From Anaerolineaceae bacterium (GTDB taxonomy: Bacteria; Chloroflexota; Anaerolineae; Anaerolineales; Anaerolineaceae), in the NCBI GenBank assembly GCA_012797695.1, contig JAAZOQ010000305.1:1-43475 (forward strand): a DNA stretch of 43,475 bases, written 5' to 3'. A program made the translations under genes and the position numbers. The notes under the pieces were generated by a model. The model ran no database searches. It was given only the letters and a program-made list of their open reading frames with translations, and was not told the DNA's origin. The stretch's first letter is position 1; every line of letters begins with the position of its first letter. Shown here one piece after another: positions 7,303 to 15,992 of the stretch.

Positions 7303-7334
7303 GAGACAAAAAAGAGTTCCCTTGTGGGGAACTC
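7303..7334 (-). terminator. Intrinsic terminator of the kinase-regulator-membrane protein operon
   Basis: An 8-bp perfect stem, GAGTTCCC (7314-7321) with GGGAACTC (7327-7334), surrounds a five-base loop. On the minus strand it is followed by TTTTTTG. It lies about 90 bases beyond the membrane protein stop codon. Confidence 0.8.
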
Positions 7335-7421
7335 CTGTATCCTGGATAAGGAAAGATTTGTTTCGATACGCATTACTTGCTTGTCAGCGGGTTGAAATCG
7401 TGAATCAGGTTTGGCAAAGTA

Positions 7422-8279
7422 CTAGTCTTTGTTTTGCATGCCGAAGCGCAGCAAGAGGAGGTAAACCCCAAAGATGATCAGGGCAATCGAACCCGTATTG
7501 CCGACAAAGCCCAACGCGTTGGCTGGATTGCCGCCGATATACAGCCCCCAACCCACCATGGCAAGCACTCCGCCGGGAATCAGCGGCCACCAGGTGAACT
7601 TTTTGAGAATAATCCGCGAGAAAACGGTGATGAGCAGCCAGCCCAGGGCAAACCAGACCAGCATCACCCCGGTTTCCACCAATCCCTGCGGGCTGGCGGC
7701 GCGGCTCCAGGCGATGGAGATGCCTGGGCCAATGGTAATCAGCAAACAGCCCGGAATGACCAGCCCCAGTAACTTTTGCAGATAGCCCCAGAGCAGAAAA
7801 ACGGCCCCCAACAGCAGGCAAATGCTCATCACAAAGTCGAAAATGGTGGCTTTGGAAAAGAGCAAGGAATAGGCGGTTCCGCCAAAGACAGCGGCGCAGA
7901 TCAGCGACCACCAGGCGGTGTTCTGGAAGAAGAGCCGCAGGATGATGAAAATGATGATCCAACTGAGAGTAAAGAAGAGGGCCAAATAGCCAAAACGGCT
8001 GATGAGGGGGAATTCGTAGAAATGCTGCAGCGCAAGGAAGGCACCCAGCCCGATGCCGGTGACCAGCAGCCCAGCAATGAGCCAACCCTTGCCCTTGAAC
8101 ACGATGCCGTACATCAACAGGAGCAGGCCCAAAACAGCGGGAATCGAGATGATCAGCCACTGAGTATGCAACTGCTGGTCCACCAGAAAGAACACCCCAG
8201 CGACGATTAACATCAATCCAAACAGCGTGGTAATTTGATTATTCTTTTTCATTGGATTGTCCGTGCGATTGTGTAACAT
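7422..8279 (-). CDS. Polytopic membrane protein of a kinase/regulator operon
   Basis: The 285-residue protein is almost wholly hydrophobic, with about ten membrane segments and short loops. Two segments open with similar W-W-S/P-L-I motifs (near the middle and near residue 225), suggesting internal duplication. It resembles the membrane modules found beside LiaRS/VraRS-type systems (DUF5668-like), but I cannot name a family firmly. The start at 8279 has an AAGGG six bases upstream; a second ATG nine codons in (MKKNN) lacks one. It follows the response regulator by 15 bases and ends the operon, so it is probably a sensor partner of, or a target regulated by, the two-component pair. Confidence 0.7.
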   Translation of the reverse strand: MLHNRTDNPMKKNNQITTLFGLMLIVAGVFFLVDQQLHTQWLIISIPAVLGLLLLMYGIVFKGKGWLIAGLLVTGIGLGAFLALQHFYEFPLISRFGYLALFFTLSWIIIFIILRLFFQNTAWWSLICAAVFGGTAYSLLFSKATIFDFVMSICLLLGAVFLLWGYLQKLLGLVIPGCLLITIGPGISIAWSRAASPQGLVETGVMLVWFALGWLLITVFSRIILKKFTWWPLIPGGVLAMVGWGLYIGGNPANALGFVGNTGSIALIIFGVYLLLLRFGMQNKD

Positions 8280-8294
8280 GGAAAGCCCTTGCCT

Positions 8295-8954
8295 TTAGAT
8301 ATTGATGATACCGAGCTCTTTTGCTTTCAAGACCGCCTGCATGCGATCGCGAACGCTCAGTTTGCTCAGAATACTGGAGAGATGATTCTTGACGGTCCCC
8401 TCCGAAATGACCAGTTTGGCCGCGATTTCTTTGTTACTGGCCCCGGTGGCTACCAGGCGAATGATCTCGATCTCGCGCGGCGACAGCGGATCAGGCAAAA
8501 AATTCTCGGTATTCTTCGACACTGGTTTGGAGATGCGGGAAAATTCTGACACCACTTTGGCGGTAACGGAAGGAACCAGAAAGTACTCTCCTTGCGCGGC
8601 TGCCCGAATGGCTTCAGTGAGCTTCTCTGAGGATACGTCCTTCAGCAAATAGCCGACGGCGCCGGCGCGCAGCCCTTCGAACACGTTTTCGTCATCATCG
8701 AAAGTGGTCAGCACGATCACGTGGGTGGGTTTATTCAACTGCATGATGCGTTTGGTTGCCTCGACTCCATCCATTACCGGCATGCGTAAATCCATGAGCA
8801 CCACATCAGGGGAATGCTGCAGCACCATGCGAATCGCCTCTTCCCCATTGGAAGCATCCCCCACGATCTCGAAATCAGGATAGGCAGTCAAAAGCGTACG
8901 CAACGCTTCGCGAAACAAGGATTGATCATCGACAATTAATATTTTGATCGTCAT
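8295..8954 (-). CDS. NarL/FixJ-family response regulator
   Basis: This 219-residue DNA-binding regulator has a receiver domain (1-120) with acidic pocket Asp9/Asp10, phospho-acceptor Asp55 in V-V-L-M-D-L-R-M-P, Thr83/84 and Lys105. A C-terminal LuxR-type helix-turn-helix (about 158-215) reads L-S-P-R-E-I-E-I-I-R-L then G-A-S-N-K-E-I-A and G-T-V-K-N-H-L. It is the cognate regulator of the kinase five bases upstream and is most like LiaR/VraR/DegU-group regulators. The ribosome binding site is AAAGG. Confidence 0.95.
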   Translation of the reverse strand: MTIKILIVDDQSLFREALRTLLTAYPDFEIVGDASNGEEAIRMVLQHSPDVVLMDLRMPVMDGVEATKRIMQLNKPTHVIVLTTFDDDENVFEGLRAGAVGYLLKDVSSEKLTEAIRAAAQGEYFLVPSVTAKVVSEFSRISKPVSKNTENFLPDPLSPREIEIIRLVATGASNKEIAAKLVISEGTVKNHLSSILSKLSVRDRMQAVLKAKELGIINI

Positions 8955-8959
8955 AGCCT

Positions 8960-10144
8960 TTATCCAGGTATATTTACCAGAATCTGAAATCCTTCGCCTT
9001 TTGCTGTTTTGATCTCTACCTTGCCATTAATCAGCCGAACACGTTCGCGAATCCCGATCAGGCCAAAGCCGCCCTCCGCGATGTCGGAACCAACCCCATT
9101 ATCGGTGACAGACAGGGTGATTTCTTGGGTATTCTCAAAACTCAGTACTATTTTAACCTGAGTTGACTGAGAATGCTTATTGGCATTGTTGATGCCTTCC
9201 TGGACGACGCGAAACAGGGTAACGTCGGTTTGCGGTGGAATCTGGCGAGGAGAACCCAGCACGGTGAAATCAAATTTGCGTCCCTCACTCTCTGAGGTAG
9301 TGATCAATTTCTCGATGCGTTCAGAGAGGGTCAGAGCGCCCAGGTTATCTTCGCGCAAAGCAGAAACACTGTTGCGCACGTCCTGTAATGCGGTAGCGGA
9401 AAGGTCCTGTGCTTTTTCGAGAAGCTGCGCTGACTTCTGAGGGTCTTCCTGAATAACTGCCAGAGCTGCCTTGATCTGCATATTGATCGTGGTCAGATAG
9501 TGGCCCAGACCATCGTGAATTTCGCGAGCCAGGCGGTTGCGTTCCTGCGAAACCGCCAGATCCTTGACTTGAGTGGCATATTCGCTGAGGTGGTGATTGG
9601 CTTCAGAAAGCTCCCCCGCCAGCTTTTCCATCTTGATGCGTCCCTTTTGTTCGGTATAGGCCATTTCGGTAAAGATCAAAATGAACACCTGGCCGGCAAA
9701 GAAAGCAGGCAGCCCTTCCCAGACCACTCCCCAACTGCTGGTGTAACTCATGATCGAAAGCACATAAGTAATGAAAATACCCGCATTAACCACCAGAATC
9801 CAGTCATGATCCAGTGACATGGCCGTATGAGCGACCAGGGGCAGCAAAATGAGAGCGTTGAAACCGGCGCCCTTGCCAAAATAAACAATCAGACCGCCAA
9901 TGACAAGCTGTACCCCGAAATAGATCAATTTGGGGATCAGTTTGCCTAACTGGTTGACATAGGCAAAGCCATAAATCCCTAAAGTGATGTAGGCGATCCC
10001 CAAACAAATGAGGACCGTAATCAAAAAGAGAGAAGTCTGCGGCGGTTTACTGAAGGTGGTGAAATACGAAATCAGTACCACCAAAGCAAAGGCAAGATCG
10101 GTACCGCTGGAAATGTTGAAATCGGAGAAAGCAGTCCTTTTCAT
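8960..10144 (-). CDS. Membrane sensor histidine kinase (HisKA_3 type, LiaS/NarX-like)
   Basis: The 394-residue kinase has about six membrane segments in residues 15-160 with almost no extracellular domain, then a coiled linker (165-200) and a HisKA_3 dimerisation domain with His210 in R-L-A-R-E-I-H-D-G-L-G-H. A HATPase_c domain ends it, with D-N-G-V-G near 350 and the G-F-G-L-I-G-I-R-E-R lid. Such intramembrane-sensing kinases commonly report envelope damage. It forms an operon with the response regulator and the polytopic membrane protein downstream, comparable in layout to LiaFSR/VraTSR. A TATAAT box ends only seven bases before the ATG, so the transcript may lack a leader. Confidence 0.92.
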   Translation of the reverse strand: MKRTAFSDFNISSGTDLAFALVVLISYFTTFSKPPQTSLFLITVLICLGIAYITLGIYGFAYVNQLGKLIPKLIYFGVQLVIGGLIVYFGKGAGFNALILLPLVAHTAMSLDHDWILVVNAGIFITYVLSIMSYTSSWGVVWEGLPAFFAGQVFILIFTEMAYTEQKGRIKMEKLAGELSEANHHLSEYATQVKDLAVSQERNRLAREIHDGLGHYLTTINMQIKAALAVIQEDPQKSAQLLEKAQDLSATALQDVRNSVSALREDNLGALTLSERIEKLITTSESEGRKFDFTVLGSPRQIPPQTDVTLFRVVQEGINNANKHSQSTQVKIVLSFENTQEITLSVTDNGVGSDIAEGGFGLIGIRERVRLINGKVEIKTAKGEGFQILVNIPG

Positions 10145-10151
10145 TGAGGTA

Positions 10152-10157
10152 ATTATA
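10152..10157 (-). promoter_or_regulatory. -10 box of the histidine kinase operon (possible leaderless mRNA)
   Basis: TATAAT on the minus strand is separated from the kinase ATG by only TACCTCA. Transcription usually starts six to eight bases after the -10 box, which would place it at or next to the start codon. There is no ribosome binding site. Confidence 0.5.
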
Positions 10158-10298
10158 GCAACATTGATTTTTCAGGGGAATTGATCGAAAGGCATACTTT
10201 CAGGGCAAGTCTATCTTTGGATAGGCTTTGGAGTATGACCTTTTTCACATTACAAGGTGATGAGGGAGACCTAAACTTAGGGTACAACAAGGTGAAAA

Positions 10299-11834
10299 AT
10301 GAACTTATTAATGATCTACCCGGAATTTCCAGATACTTTTTGGAGCTTCAAGCATGCGCTGAAGTTCGTCGATAAGAAAGTCAGCAACCCCCCGTTGGGC
10401 CTGATGACCGTTTCGGCTCTCCTCCCGAAGGAGTGGAACAAGAAGTTGATCGATACCAACATCTATCCGCTTACCGATGAGGATATCGATTGGGCCGATC
10501 TCGTCTTCGTGAGTGCCATGGATATCCAACGCAACACAATCGAGGCAATCATCCGACGAGTGCAGGCGCGCGGCAAGAAAGTCGCCGCCGGCGGACCCTT
10601 ATTTACCGAAGATTATACCCAGTTTGATTTCGTCGATTATCTGGTGTTGAACGAAGGCGAGATCACTGTTCCTGAATTTGTCCACGACTATCTGGCCGGC
10701 ACAGCCAGGCAAATTTACCAGGCAGAGCAATTTGCCGACATGAGCCAATCGCCGGCCCCGGATATCTCGGTCATCAAGCTGGCGGATTATGACTGCATGA
10801 GCATCCAGTTTTCACGCGGATGCCCCTTCCACTGCGATTTTTGCAACGTAACCGCTCTGCTGGGGCACGAACCGCGCTTGAAAACAGCAGCACAGATCAT
10901 TGCCGAGCTGGACCAGCTCTATGCAGCCGGTTGGCGGCGCAACGTCTTTTTTGTAGATGACAATTTCATTGGCAACAAAAAATATCTCAAAGAAGAGGTC
11001 TTACCGGCATTGATCCGCTGGCGGAAAGGCAAAGTAGGCTGCCTGTTCCTGACTGAGGTTTCCATTAACCTGGCAGATGACAAACAACTCATGAAAATGC
11101 TGGTCCAGGCCGGCTTTATCTCGGTTTTCATTGGCATCGAAACCCCGGATGAAGACAGTCTGCAAAGCTGCAACAAGAAGCAGAATGTCAAACGGGACCT
11201 GATCGCCAACATTCATGAAATTCAACAAGCCGGCATTCAGGTCATGGCCGGATTCATCGTTGGGTTCGACAGTGATACTCCCTCGATCTTCAACCGGATG
11301 ACCGACTTCATCCAGAAGAGCGGCGTGGTCACCGCGATGGTGGGGCTGCTGCAGGCGCCTAATAAGACGGAACTGTATAACAAATTGGAGCAACAGGGCC
11401 GGATCATCAAAGAGATGACCGGGGATAACACTGACGGCACCAGCAACATCATCCCGGTAATGGATGCCGGCGTGCTGCGCGATGGCTACCTGCAGATCAT
11501 GGACCACATCTATGCGCCCAAGTACTTCTATCAGCGCATCAAGACCTTTTTGCGCGAGTACCAACCGACGAAATCCAGCGTGACCATCGAATGGAATGAG
11601 GTGGCGGCATTACTGAAGACGGTGGTACTGATCGGCTTCAACCCGAAAGTCGCCGGTTATTACTGGAATCTATTCTTCTGGACATTGTTTCATTTCCCCT
11701 CCAAATTCCCGCTGGCGATCACACTGACTGTCTATGGCTACCACTTTCACAAGGTGGCTGACCAAAACAAGCGGCGAATTCTGCACAAAGGTCCGGCTGA
11801 ATCCCCGGCCGGAGCTCTGGGAGAAAGCCTTTAA
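10299..11834 (+). CDS. B12-binding-domain radical SAM protein
   Basis: The 511-residue protein has an N-terminal Rossmann-like cobalamin-binding region (about 1-145, with P-P-L-G-L and the A-G-G-P-L segment). The radical SAM core is next, with cluster motif C-P-F-H-C-D-F-C (Cys175, Cys179, Cys182) and the G-I-E-T-P-D strand. The C-terminal extension (about 380-500) resembles DUF4070, found in hopanoid C2 methylase HpnP and relatives. Members methylate or rearrange unreactive carbons in lipids, antibiotics or pigments. The substrate here is unknown and the neighbours give no clue, since the gene stands alone. Start: AAGG six bases before ATG. It ends at a hairpin shared with the converging nuclease gene. 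Confidence 0.87.
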   Translation: MNLLMIYPEFPDTFWSFKHALKFVDKKVSNPPLGLMTVSALLPKEWNKKLIDTNIYPLTDEDIDWADLVFVSAMDIQRNTIEAIIRRVQARGKKVAAGGPLFTEDYTQFDFVDYLVLNEGEITVPEFVHDYLAGTARQIYQAEQFADMSQSPAPDISVIKLADYDCMSIQFSRGCPFHCDFCNVTALLGHEPRLKTAAQIIAELDQLYAAGWRRNVFFVDDNFIGNKKYLKEEVLPALIRWRKGKVGCLFLTEVSINLADDKQLMKMLVQAGFISVFIGIETPDEDSLQSCNKKQNVKRDLIANIHEIQQAGIQVMAGFIVGFDSDTPSIFNRMTDFIQKSGVVTAMVGLLQAPNKTELYNKLEQQGRIIKEMTGDNTDGTSNIIPVMDAGVLRDGYLQIMDHIYAPKYFYQRIKTFLREYQPTKSSVTIEWNEVAALLKTVVLIGFNPKVAGYYWNLFFWTLFHFPSKFPLAITLTVYGYHFHKVADQNKRRILHKGPAESPAGALGESL

Positions 11835-11840
11835 TCACGA

Positions 11841-11869
11841 AATCAGAGTAGCCAGTGGCTACTCTGATT
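11841..11869. terminator. Bidirectional terminator hairpin between convergent genes
   Basis: A perfect 13-bp stem, AATCAGAGTAGCC and its complement, surrounds a three-base loop. It covers the last codons and stop of the EEP nuclease gene. T tracts on both sides are short (CTTTAAAA on plus, TTTC on minus), so efficiency is uncertain. Confidence 0.7.
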
Positions 11870-13595
11870 CTTTAAAAGTGAGTTCGAGCAAGAAAGGATC
11901 GTGATCTGATACCTGCTTCGACTCGGGAAAGCCAGTATTCAGATGAATAACAGTGGATTGGATTTCTGTCTGAGCGGCACAAGCGCGATTCAGCAGCATC
12001 TGGTCAAATAAAGAAGCGCTGCCTTGATACAGAATGGAATAACGGGATTCTGCAGGAACGGTGCTGGCCAGATTCAGCCACTGAGCGGAGGCAAATTGCG
12101 CCAATGCCTGTGATTCAGGCGTGTCGTTAAAATCACCCGCAACAAGAATGCAGGCAGCAGGGTCATCCTTCTGCAATTTTGCGGCGAAAGCAGCGATCCA
12201 TTGCGTTTGAGCGATGCGTTTGGGCTCTTCAGGCCGAGACGGCGGCTGGATGGCACCAAACTCGGCAGAATTGGCCAGATTCGACACCAGATGCACCCCC
12301 ATAACCTCCACATGCTGCCCCATGAACTCGAAGGTTCCCAAAACTGGCGGTCGGCTATTGTGAAACGCGGCCACGTTTTCTGCATTGACCGCAAGGGAAT
12401 CGTTGCGCCAGCTCAACCCGCGATCGGTGCGATACAGAAAGACCGTGCGAATATTGCCCCCGCTGACCCCACCGCTGGAATCGTTGACCGGCAGATTATC
12501 TACGTAATGATATTGAGGACCGCCCTGTTTGTGAATCTGAGTGACCAATGCCTGCAGCGCCTGGCTGGCAGAAACGGTGCCATCATCTTCTTCGCCACTG
12601 TCATCCTGAATTTCCTGCAGAACCAGAATGTCTGGCGAAGCGAGGGAAGTAACAATCTGGGCGGAGAGCGACTTGAGCCGCGCAGAATCGAATCGGCTCA
12701 AGTTTTCAACGTTATAAGTGGCGATGAGCAGACTGGCCGAGGAAAGGTCAGCGGTGAACTTCTCTTTGGACAAGGCCGCAGTTTCACCAAGTTGAGGCTG
12801 GTTGGTCTCGATCAGCGTATAACTGCCGTAAGCGTAGCTGAGAATGCCAATCAGCGGAGTAGCAAAATGAGATCCCAGAGAAACGGATTTCTTGAATGAA
12901 TCAGGCAAGATTACCTGGATTCTTTCGGGGTTTTGATCTGCAGCCGTTGCGAGCAATGCTCCCTGGGGGGAAAACTGGTTAAGCAACTGCATTTCGCCCG
13001 GCAGAACATAAATTTCGTGATAAGAATTCTCTGGCTGAACCACAATGGCCTGATCGATCTCGACGCGCATCGATTCCAGACTTTCGTAGAAATCCAGGCC
13101 ATCCTGATCGATATCGAAGGAAGTAAAGCCATCATCTTCGATGATCTGAGCTGGAGGCAAACGGCCTGCACTGCCCAGGAGGATCGGATCGGGCAAGGGA
13201 TTCCCGGAAGAGAGCAGCTCGATGCTGGGTGAGGTGATCTCAGTCTGCGTGAGTTGATCTTTGGCACTGTTATTGGAGGCAAATTCTTTCACCTGACCCG
13301 AAACGGCAACGGAATCGCCCGGAATATTCTCGGGGTAATGATCTGTGAATACATAGATGCCTTCTGAAGTGCAGGCACGATCATCCGGAGAGGGATCCTG
13401 CATGTAAAAACCGCGCTGATCTTTCCAGGTCACAATGCCGGTCACGTGCGAGACTGTCTGCCCAACATAAGGTGACGTATGGCTGCATCCCTGCAGGTCA
13501 TGAATGGCTGGGGAAACCGCCCGGGAAGAATTGCCGGGGAAAGTACAACTCGAGATCAGGAAAATTATTGGCCAAATCCACCAAGTTTTCTTCAA
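11859..13595 (-). CDS. Secreted EEP-family nuclease/phosphatase lipoprotein (ExeM/NucH-like)
   Basis: About 578 residues from a TTG start: LKKTWWIWPIIFLISSC is a lipoprotein signal with the lipidated Cys at position 17. The open frame continues upstream into glpK, but GAGGTG lies five bases before this TTG and only this start yields a clean signal peptide. An OB-fold-like region follows (G-I-V-T-W-K-D-Q-R-G-F-Y-M-Q-D and A-V-S-G-Q-V-K-E-F), as in YhcR/ExeM-type extracellular nucleases. The endonuclease/exonuclease/phosphatase domain comes last, with A-T-Y-N-V-E-N, L-Q-E-I-Q-D, G-V-H-L, A-G-D-F-N-D and S-D-H-D-P. It probably degrades extracellular nucleic acid or phosphoesters at the cell surface. 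Substrate not proven. Confidence 0.87.
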   Translation of the reverse strand: MKKTWWIWPIIFLISSCTFPGNSSRAVSPAIHDLQGCSHTSPYVGQTVSHVTGIVTWKDQRGFYMQDPSPDDRACTSEGIYVFTDHYPENIPGDSVAVSGQVKEFASNNSAKDQLTQTEITSPSIELLSSGNPLPDPILLGSAGRLPPAQIIEDDGFTSFDIDQDGLDFYESLESMRVEIDQAIVVQPENSYHEIYVLPGEMQLLNQFSPQGALLATAADQNPERIQVILPDSFKKSVSLGSHFATPLIGILSYAYGSYTLIETNQPQLGETAALSKEKFTADLSSASLLIATYNVENLSRFDSARLKSLSAQIVTSLASPDILVLQEIQDDSGEEDDGTVSASQALQALVTQIHKQGGPQYHYVDNLPVNDSSGGVSGGNIRTVFLYRTDRGLSWRNDSLAVNAENVAAFHNSRPPVLGTFEFMGQHVEVMGVHLVSNLANSAEFGAIQPPSRPEEPKRIAQTQWIAAFAAKLQKDDPAACILVAGDFNDTPESQALAQFASAQWLNLASTVPAESRYSILYQGSASLFDQMLLNRACAAQTEIQSTVIHLNTGFPESKQVSDHDPFLLELTFKESE

Positions 13596-13625
13596 TGAAG
13601 CACCTCTGCTTTGATGCCTTAATTG

Positions 13626-13631
13626 TATAAT
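13626..13631 (+). promoter_or_regulatory. -10 box of glpK
   Basis: TATAAT lies 48 bases upstream of the chosen glpK start. The -35 region is poor. The intergenic space is shared with the divergent EEP nuclease gene, whose own promoter I cannot fix. Confidence 0.45.
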
Positions 13632-13678
13632 GAACGCAGACAAACTCAGAAAAGTGATCTTAAAAAATGGAGGGTTCA

Positions 13679-15175
13679 ATGCCGAATTTTGTTGCAGCCA
13701 TCGACCAGGGGACAACCAGCACACGGTTCATTGTCTTCGATCACGAGGGGAATATCGTTGCCATCGATCAAAAAGAACACAAACAATATTACCCGGCTCC
13801 CGGTTTGGTCGAGCATGACGGCATGGAGATCTGGAACAATACCCTGGAAGTAATCACGAACGGCATGCGGAAATCGAACCTGGCCGCAGAGGATATCGCG
13901 GCTATCGGCATCACCAATCAGCGGGAAACAACCATTTTGTGGAATCGCATCACCGGGCGGCCGTACGATAAGGCGATCGTCTGGCAGGATACGCGCACCA
14001 ATGAAATCTGCGCCGAATTCGAGAAAAAAGGTCTGGCGGAAAAAATCCGTGAGAAGACCGGACTGCCCCTGGCCACCTATTTCTCTGGCCCCAAGATCAA
14101 GTGGATTTTGGACCGACACCCAGAGATCATCGATGACATTGCCCGCGGCGAGGTCTATTTCGGCAATATGGATTCCTGGGTGATCTGGAACCTGTCGGGT
14201 GGTCCGCGCGGCGGCATCCATGTGACCGACGTCACCAACGCCTCGCGAACGCTGCTGATGGACATCCGAACGCTGGACTGGGATCAGGAAATGCTGGATC
14301 TAATGGGCGTACCGCGCAGCATTCTGCCGCGAATCGTCTCTTCGTCTGAGATTTATGGCTACTCTCGTTTGGGCATCGAAAACGTGCCGGTGGCTGGTGA
14401 TCTGGGTGATCAGCAAGCGGCACTGTTCGGACAGGCCTGTTATGAACCCGGTGAGGTCAAAAATACCTACGGTACAGGCTGCTTCATGCTGATGAACACC
14501 GGCACCACCCCGGTTTTGAGCAAAAACGGTTTGCTGACAACAGCCGGGTACAAGTTGGATGGTCAGCCGGCTGTATACTGCCTGGAAGGCTCCATTGCCA
14601 TTGCCGGCGCACTGGTACAATGGCTGCGCGACAATCTGCAACTGATCGAGAAATCTTCTGATATCGAACCGCTGGCCCGTACGGTTAAGGATAATGGGGA
14701 CGTGTACATTGTACCGGCTTTTTCAGGGCTGTTTGCGCCCTACTGGCGCGCGGATGCACGCGGGGTGATCGTGGGCCTCACTCGCTACGTCAACAAAGGA
14801 CACATTGCCCGGGCCGTGCTTGAATCCACAGCGTATCAAACCCGAGAAGTGCTGGATGCCATGGAAAACGATTCGCAGGTCAAGCTGGCCAGCCTGAAAG
14901 TGGATGGTGGCATGGTGGTCAATGAAATGCTTATGCAATTCCAGGCTGACATTCTCAACGTGCCGGTGGTCAAGCCGCGGATTGCCGAGACCACTGCCTT
15001 GGGAGCGGCTTATGCAGCCGGTCTGGCTGTCGGGTTCTGGCAAAATTTGGATGAGCTTAAGAAAAATTGGGGCCAGGACAAAGAGTGGAAGCCCAATATG
15101 TCGGAGGAAGCACGCGCCCAATTGTATGCCAGATGGAAAAAAGCCGTCTCGCGCACCTTCGACTGGCTCTCTTGA
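13679..15175 (+). CDS. glpK: Glycerol kinase
   Basis: This FGGY-family kinase phosphorylates glycerol to glycerol-3-phosphate with ATP in the cytoplasm. It opens with the ATP-site strand [11 protein letters not shown] and carries N-Q-R-E-T-T, the W-Q-D-T-R-T substrate loop, [12 protein letters not shown], and the D-G-G-M signature region near the C-terminus. I chose the ATG giving [10 protein letters not shown] (498 residues, the usual GlpK length) because GGAGG lies five bases before it; an upstream ATG overlaps that ribosome binding site. No glpF, glpD or glpR is adjacent. Glycerol-3-phosphate also feeds phospholipid synthesis, in which PlsX (about 8 kb away) acts. Confidence 0.97.
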   Translation: MPNFVAAIDQGTTSTRFIVFDHEGNIVAIDQKEHKQYYPAPGLVEHDGMEIWNNTLEVITNGMRKSNLAAEDIAAIGITNQRETTILWNRITGRPYDKAIVWQDTRTNEICAEFEKKGLAEKIREKTGLPLATYFSGPKIKWILDRHPEIIDDIARGEVYFGNMDSWVIWNLSGGPRGGIHVTDVTNASRTLLMDIRTLDWDQEMLDLMGVPRSILPRIVSSSEIYGYSRLGIENVPVAGDLGDQQAALFGQACYEPGEVKNTYGTGCFMLMNTGTTPVLSKNGLLTTAGYKLDGQPAVYCLEGSIAIAGALVQWLRDNLQLIEKSSDIEPLARTVKDNGDVYIVPAFSGLFAPYWRADARGVIVGLTRYVNKGHIARAVLESTAYQTREVLDAMENDSQVKLASLKVDGGMVVNEMLMQFQADILNVPVVKPRIAETTALGAAYAAGLAVGFWQNLDELKKNWGQDKEWKPNMSEEARAQLYARWKKAVSRTFDWLS

Positions 15176-15200
15176 CCGGAATCTGGCTTCACGATAAAAT
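15172..15200 (+). promoter_or_regulatory. rplY promoter
   Basis: TTGACC, a 17-base spacer and TAAAAT form a near-consensus promoter. The -35 overlaps the glpK stop codon. The transcript would carry a leader of about 75 bases before rplY. Confidence 0.7.
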
Positions 15201-15245
15201 CAGTGGTTGCCCGTAAAGGGTAAAAATCCAAAACAGGTGAAGGTA

Positions 15246-15268
15246 ACCGGAAACGGTGAGAGGCACCG
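15246..15268 (+). promoter_or_regulatory. Alternative hairpins in the rplY leader
   Basis: ACCG-GAAA-CGGT (15246-15257) is a stem capped by a GNRA tetraloop. The segment CGGTG (15254-15258) can instead pair with CACCG (15264-15268). The two folds exclude each other, and the second sits directly against the AAGGA ribosome binding site. This would suit autoregulation of a ribosomal protein, but is only inferred from pairing. Confidence 0.35.
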
Positions 15269-15280
15269 AAGGAAAATAAA

Positions 15281-15940
15281 ATGGAAAAGAACGTTATTGA
15301 AGCTTCCAAGCGCTCTGTCACTGGCAAAAAGGTCAGTGTTCTACGCCGCGAAGGTAAACTGCCGGGTGTGGTCTACGGTCACAAGTTCACTTCTGAACCG
15401 ATCGTAATGGACAGCAAAGCTGCCACCAAAGTACTTAATTCGGTCACTTCTTCAAGCATTGTGACGCTTGTGATCGATGGTGAGGAACATGCAGCCTTGG
15501 TACGTGAAAAACAGCGTGACTATATCCGCAATCAATTCATTCATATCGATTTCCAGGCTGTTTCGCAAACCGAGAAGATCCGCACCAAAGTGGGCATTAC
15601 CCTGACCGGGTTTGCTCCTGCCGTGAAAGATTTCAACGGTGTCGTGGTGGAAGGGATCGACTCTATCGAAGTAGAGGCTTTGCCAAAAGATCTGCCAGAA
15701 CAATTTGTCATCGATGTTTCGCATTTGGCCAATATTGGGGATGCCATTTACGTGAAAGACATCGCTGTCCCCGCTAACGTGGAAGTGATGGATTCACCTG
15801 AGGAAAGAATCGTTCTGATCGCCTCACCGGCTGCCGAAGAAGTTGAACCTGAACCGGCTGCTGCTGAAGGTGAAGTGGTTGAGCCAGAAGTCATCGAAAA
15901 AGGCAAGAAAGACGAAGACGCCGAAGACGACGGCAAATAA
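15281..15940 (+). CDS. rplY: 50S ribosomal protein L25, Ctc/TL5 long form
   Basis: The 219-residue protein binds 5S rRNA in the large subunit. The N-terminal L25 domain (about 1-92) contains R-R-E-G-K-L-P-G-V-V-Y-G. The TL5/Ctc beta domain (about 95-185) includes the F-N-G-V-V-V-E-G-I-D-S-I-E-V-E-A-L-P-K-D-L-P pattern. The last 35 residues are a low-complexity acidic tail rich in Glu, Ala and Lys, common in long-form L25 proteins. The ribosome binding site AAGGA is seven bases from ATG. It has its own promoter at the end of glpK and a terminator downstream. Confidence 0.97.
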   Translation: MEKNVIEASKRSVTGKKVSVLRREGKLPGVVYGHKFTSEPIVMDSKAATKVLNSVTSSSIVTLVIDGEEHAALVREKQRDYIRNQFIHIDFQAVSQTEKIRTKVGITLTGFAPAVKDFNGVVVEGIDSIEVEALPKDLPEQFVIDVSHLANIGDAIYVKDIAVPANVEVMDSPEERIVLIASPAAEEVEPEPAAAEGEVVEPEVIEKGKKDEDAEDDGK

Positions 15941-15957
15941 CCAAAACTGTTGGAATC

Positions 15958-15992
15958 AAAATAGAGCGGAGAAATCTGCTCTATTTTTGTTT
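15958..15992. terminator. Bidirectional intrinsic terminator after rplY
   Basis: The stem AATAGAGC (15960-15967) with GCTCTATT (15978-15985) is followed by TTTTTGTTT on the plus strand. On the minus strand it is followed by TTTTG and contains the stop codon of the Nudix gene, so it can serve both converging transcripts. Confidence 0.8.

Noticed and set aside
7405-8160. 251-codon open frame in another frame of the membrane protein gene
   Set aside because: Composition rich in His/Arg/Pro is typical of a frame-shifted reading. The hydrophobic frame has helices, a ribosome binding site and correct operon spacing.
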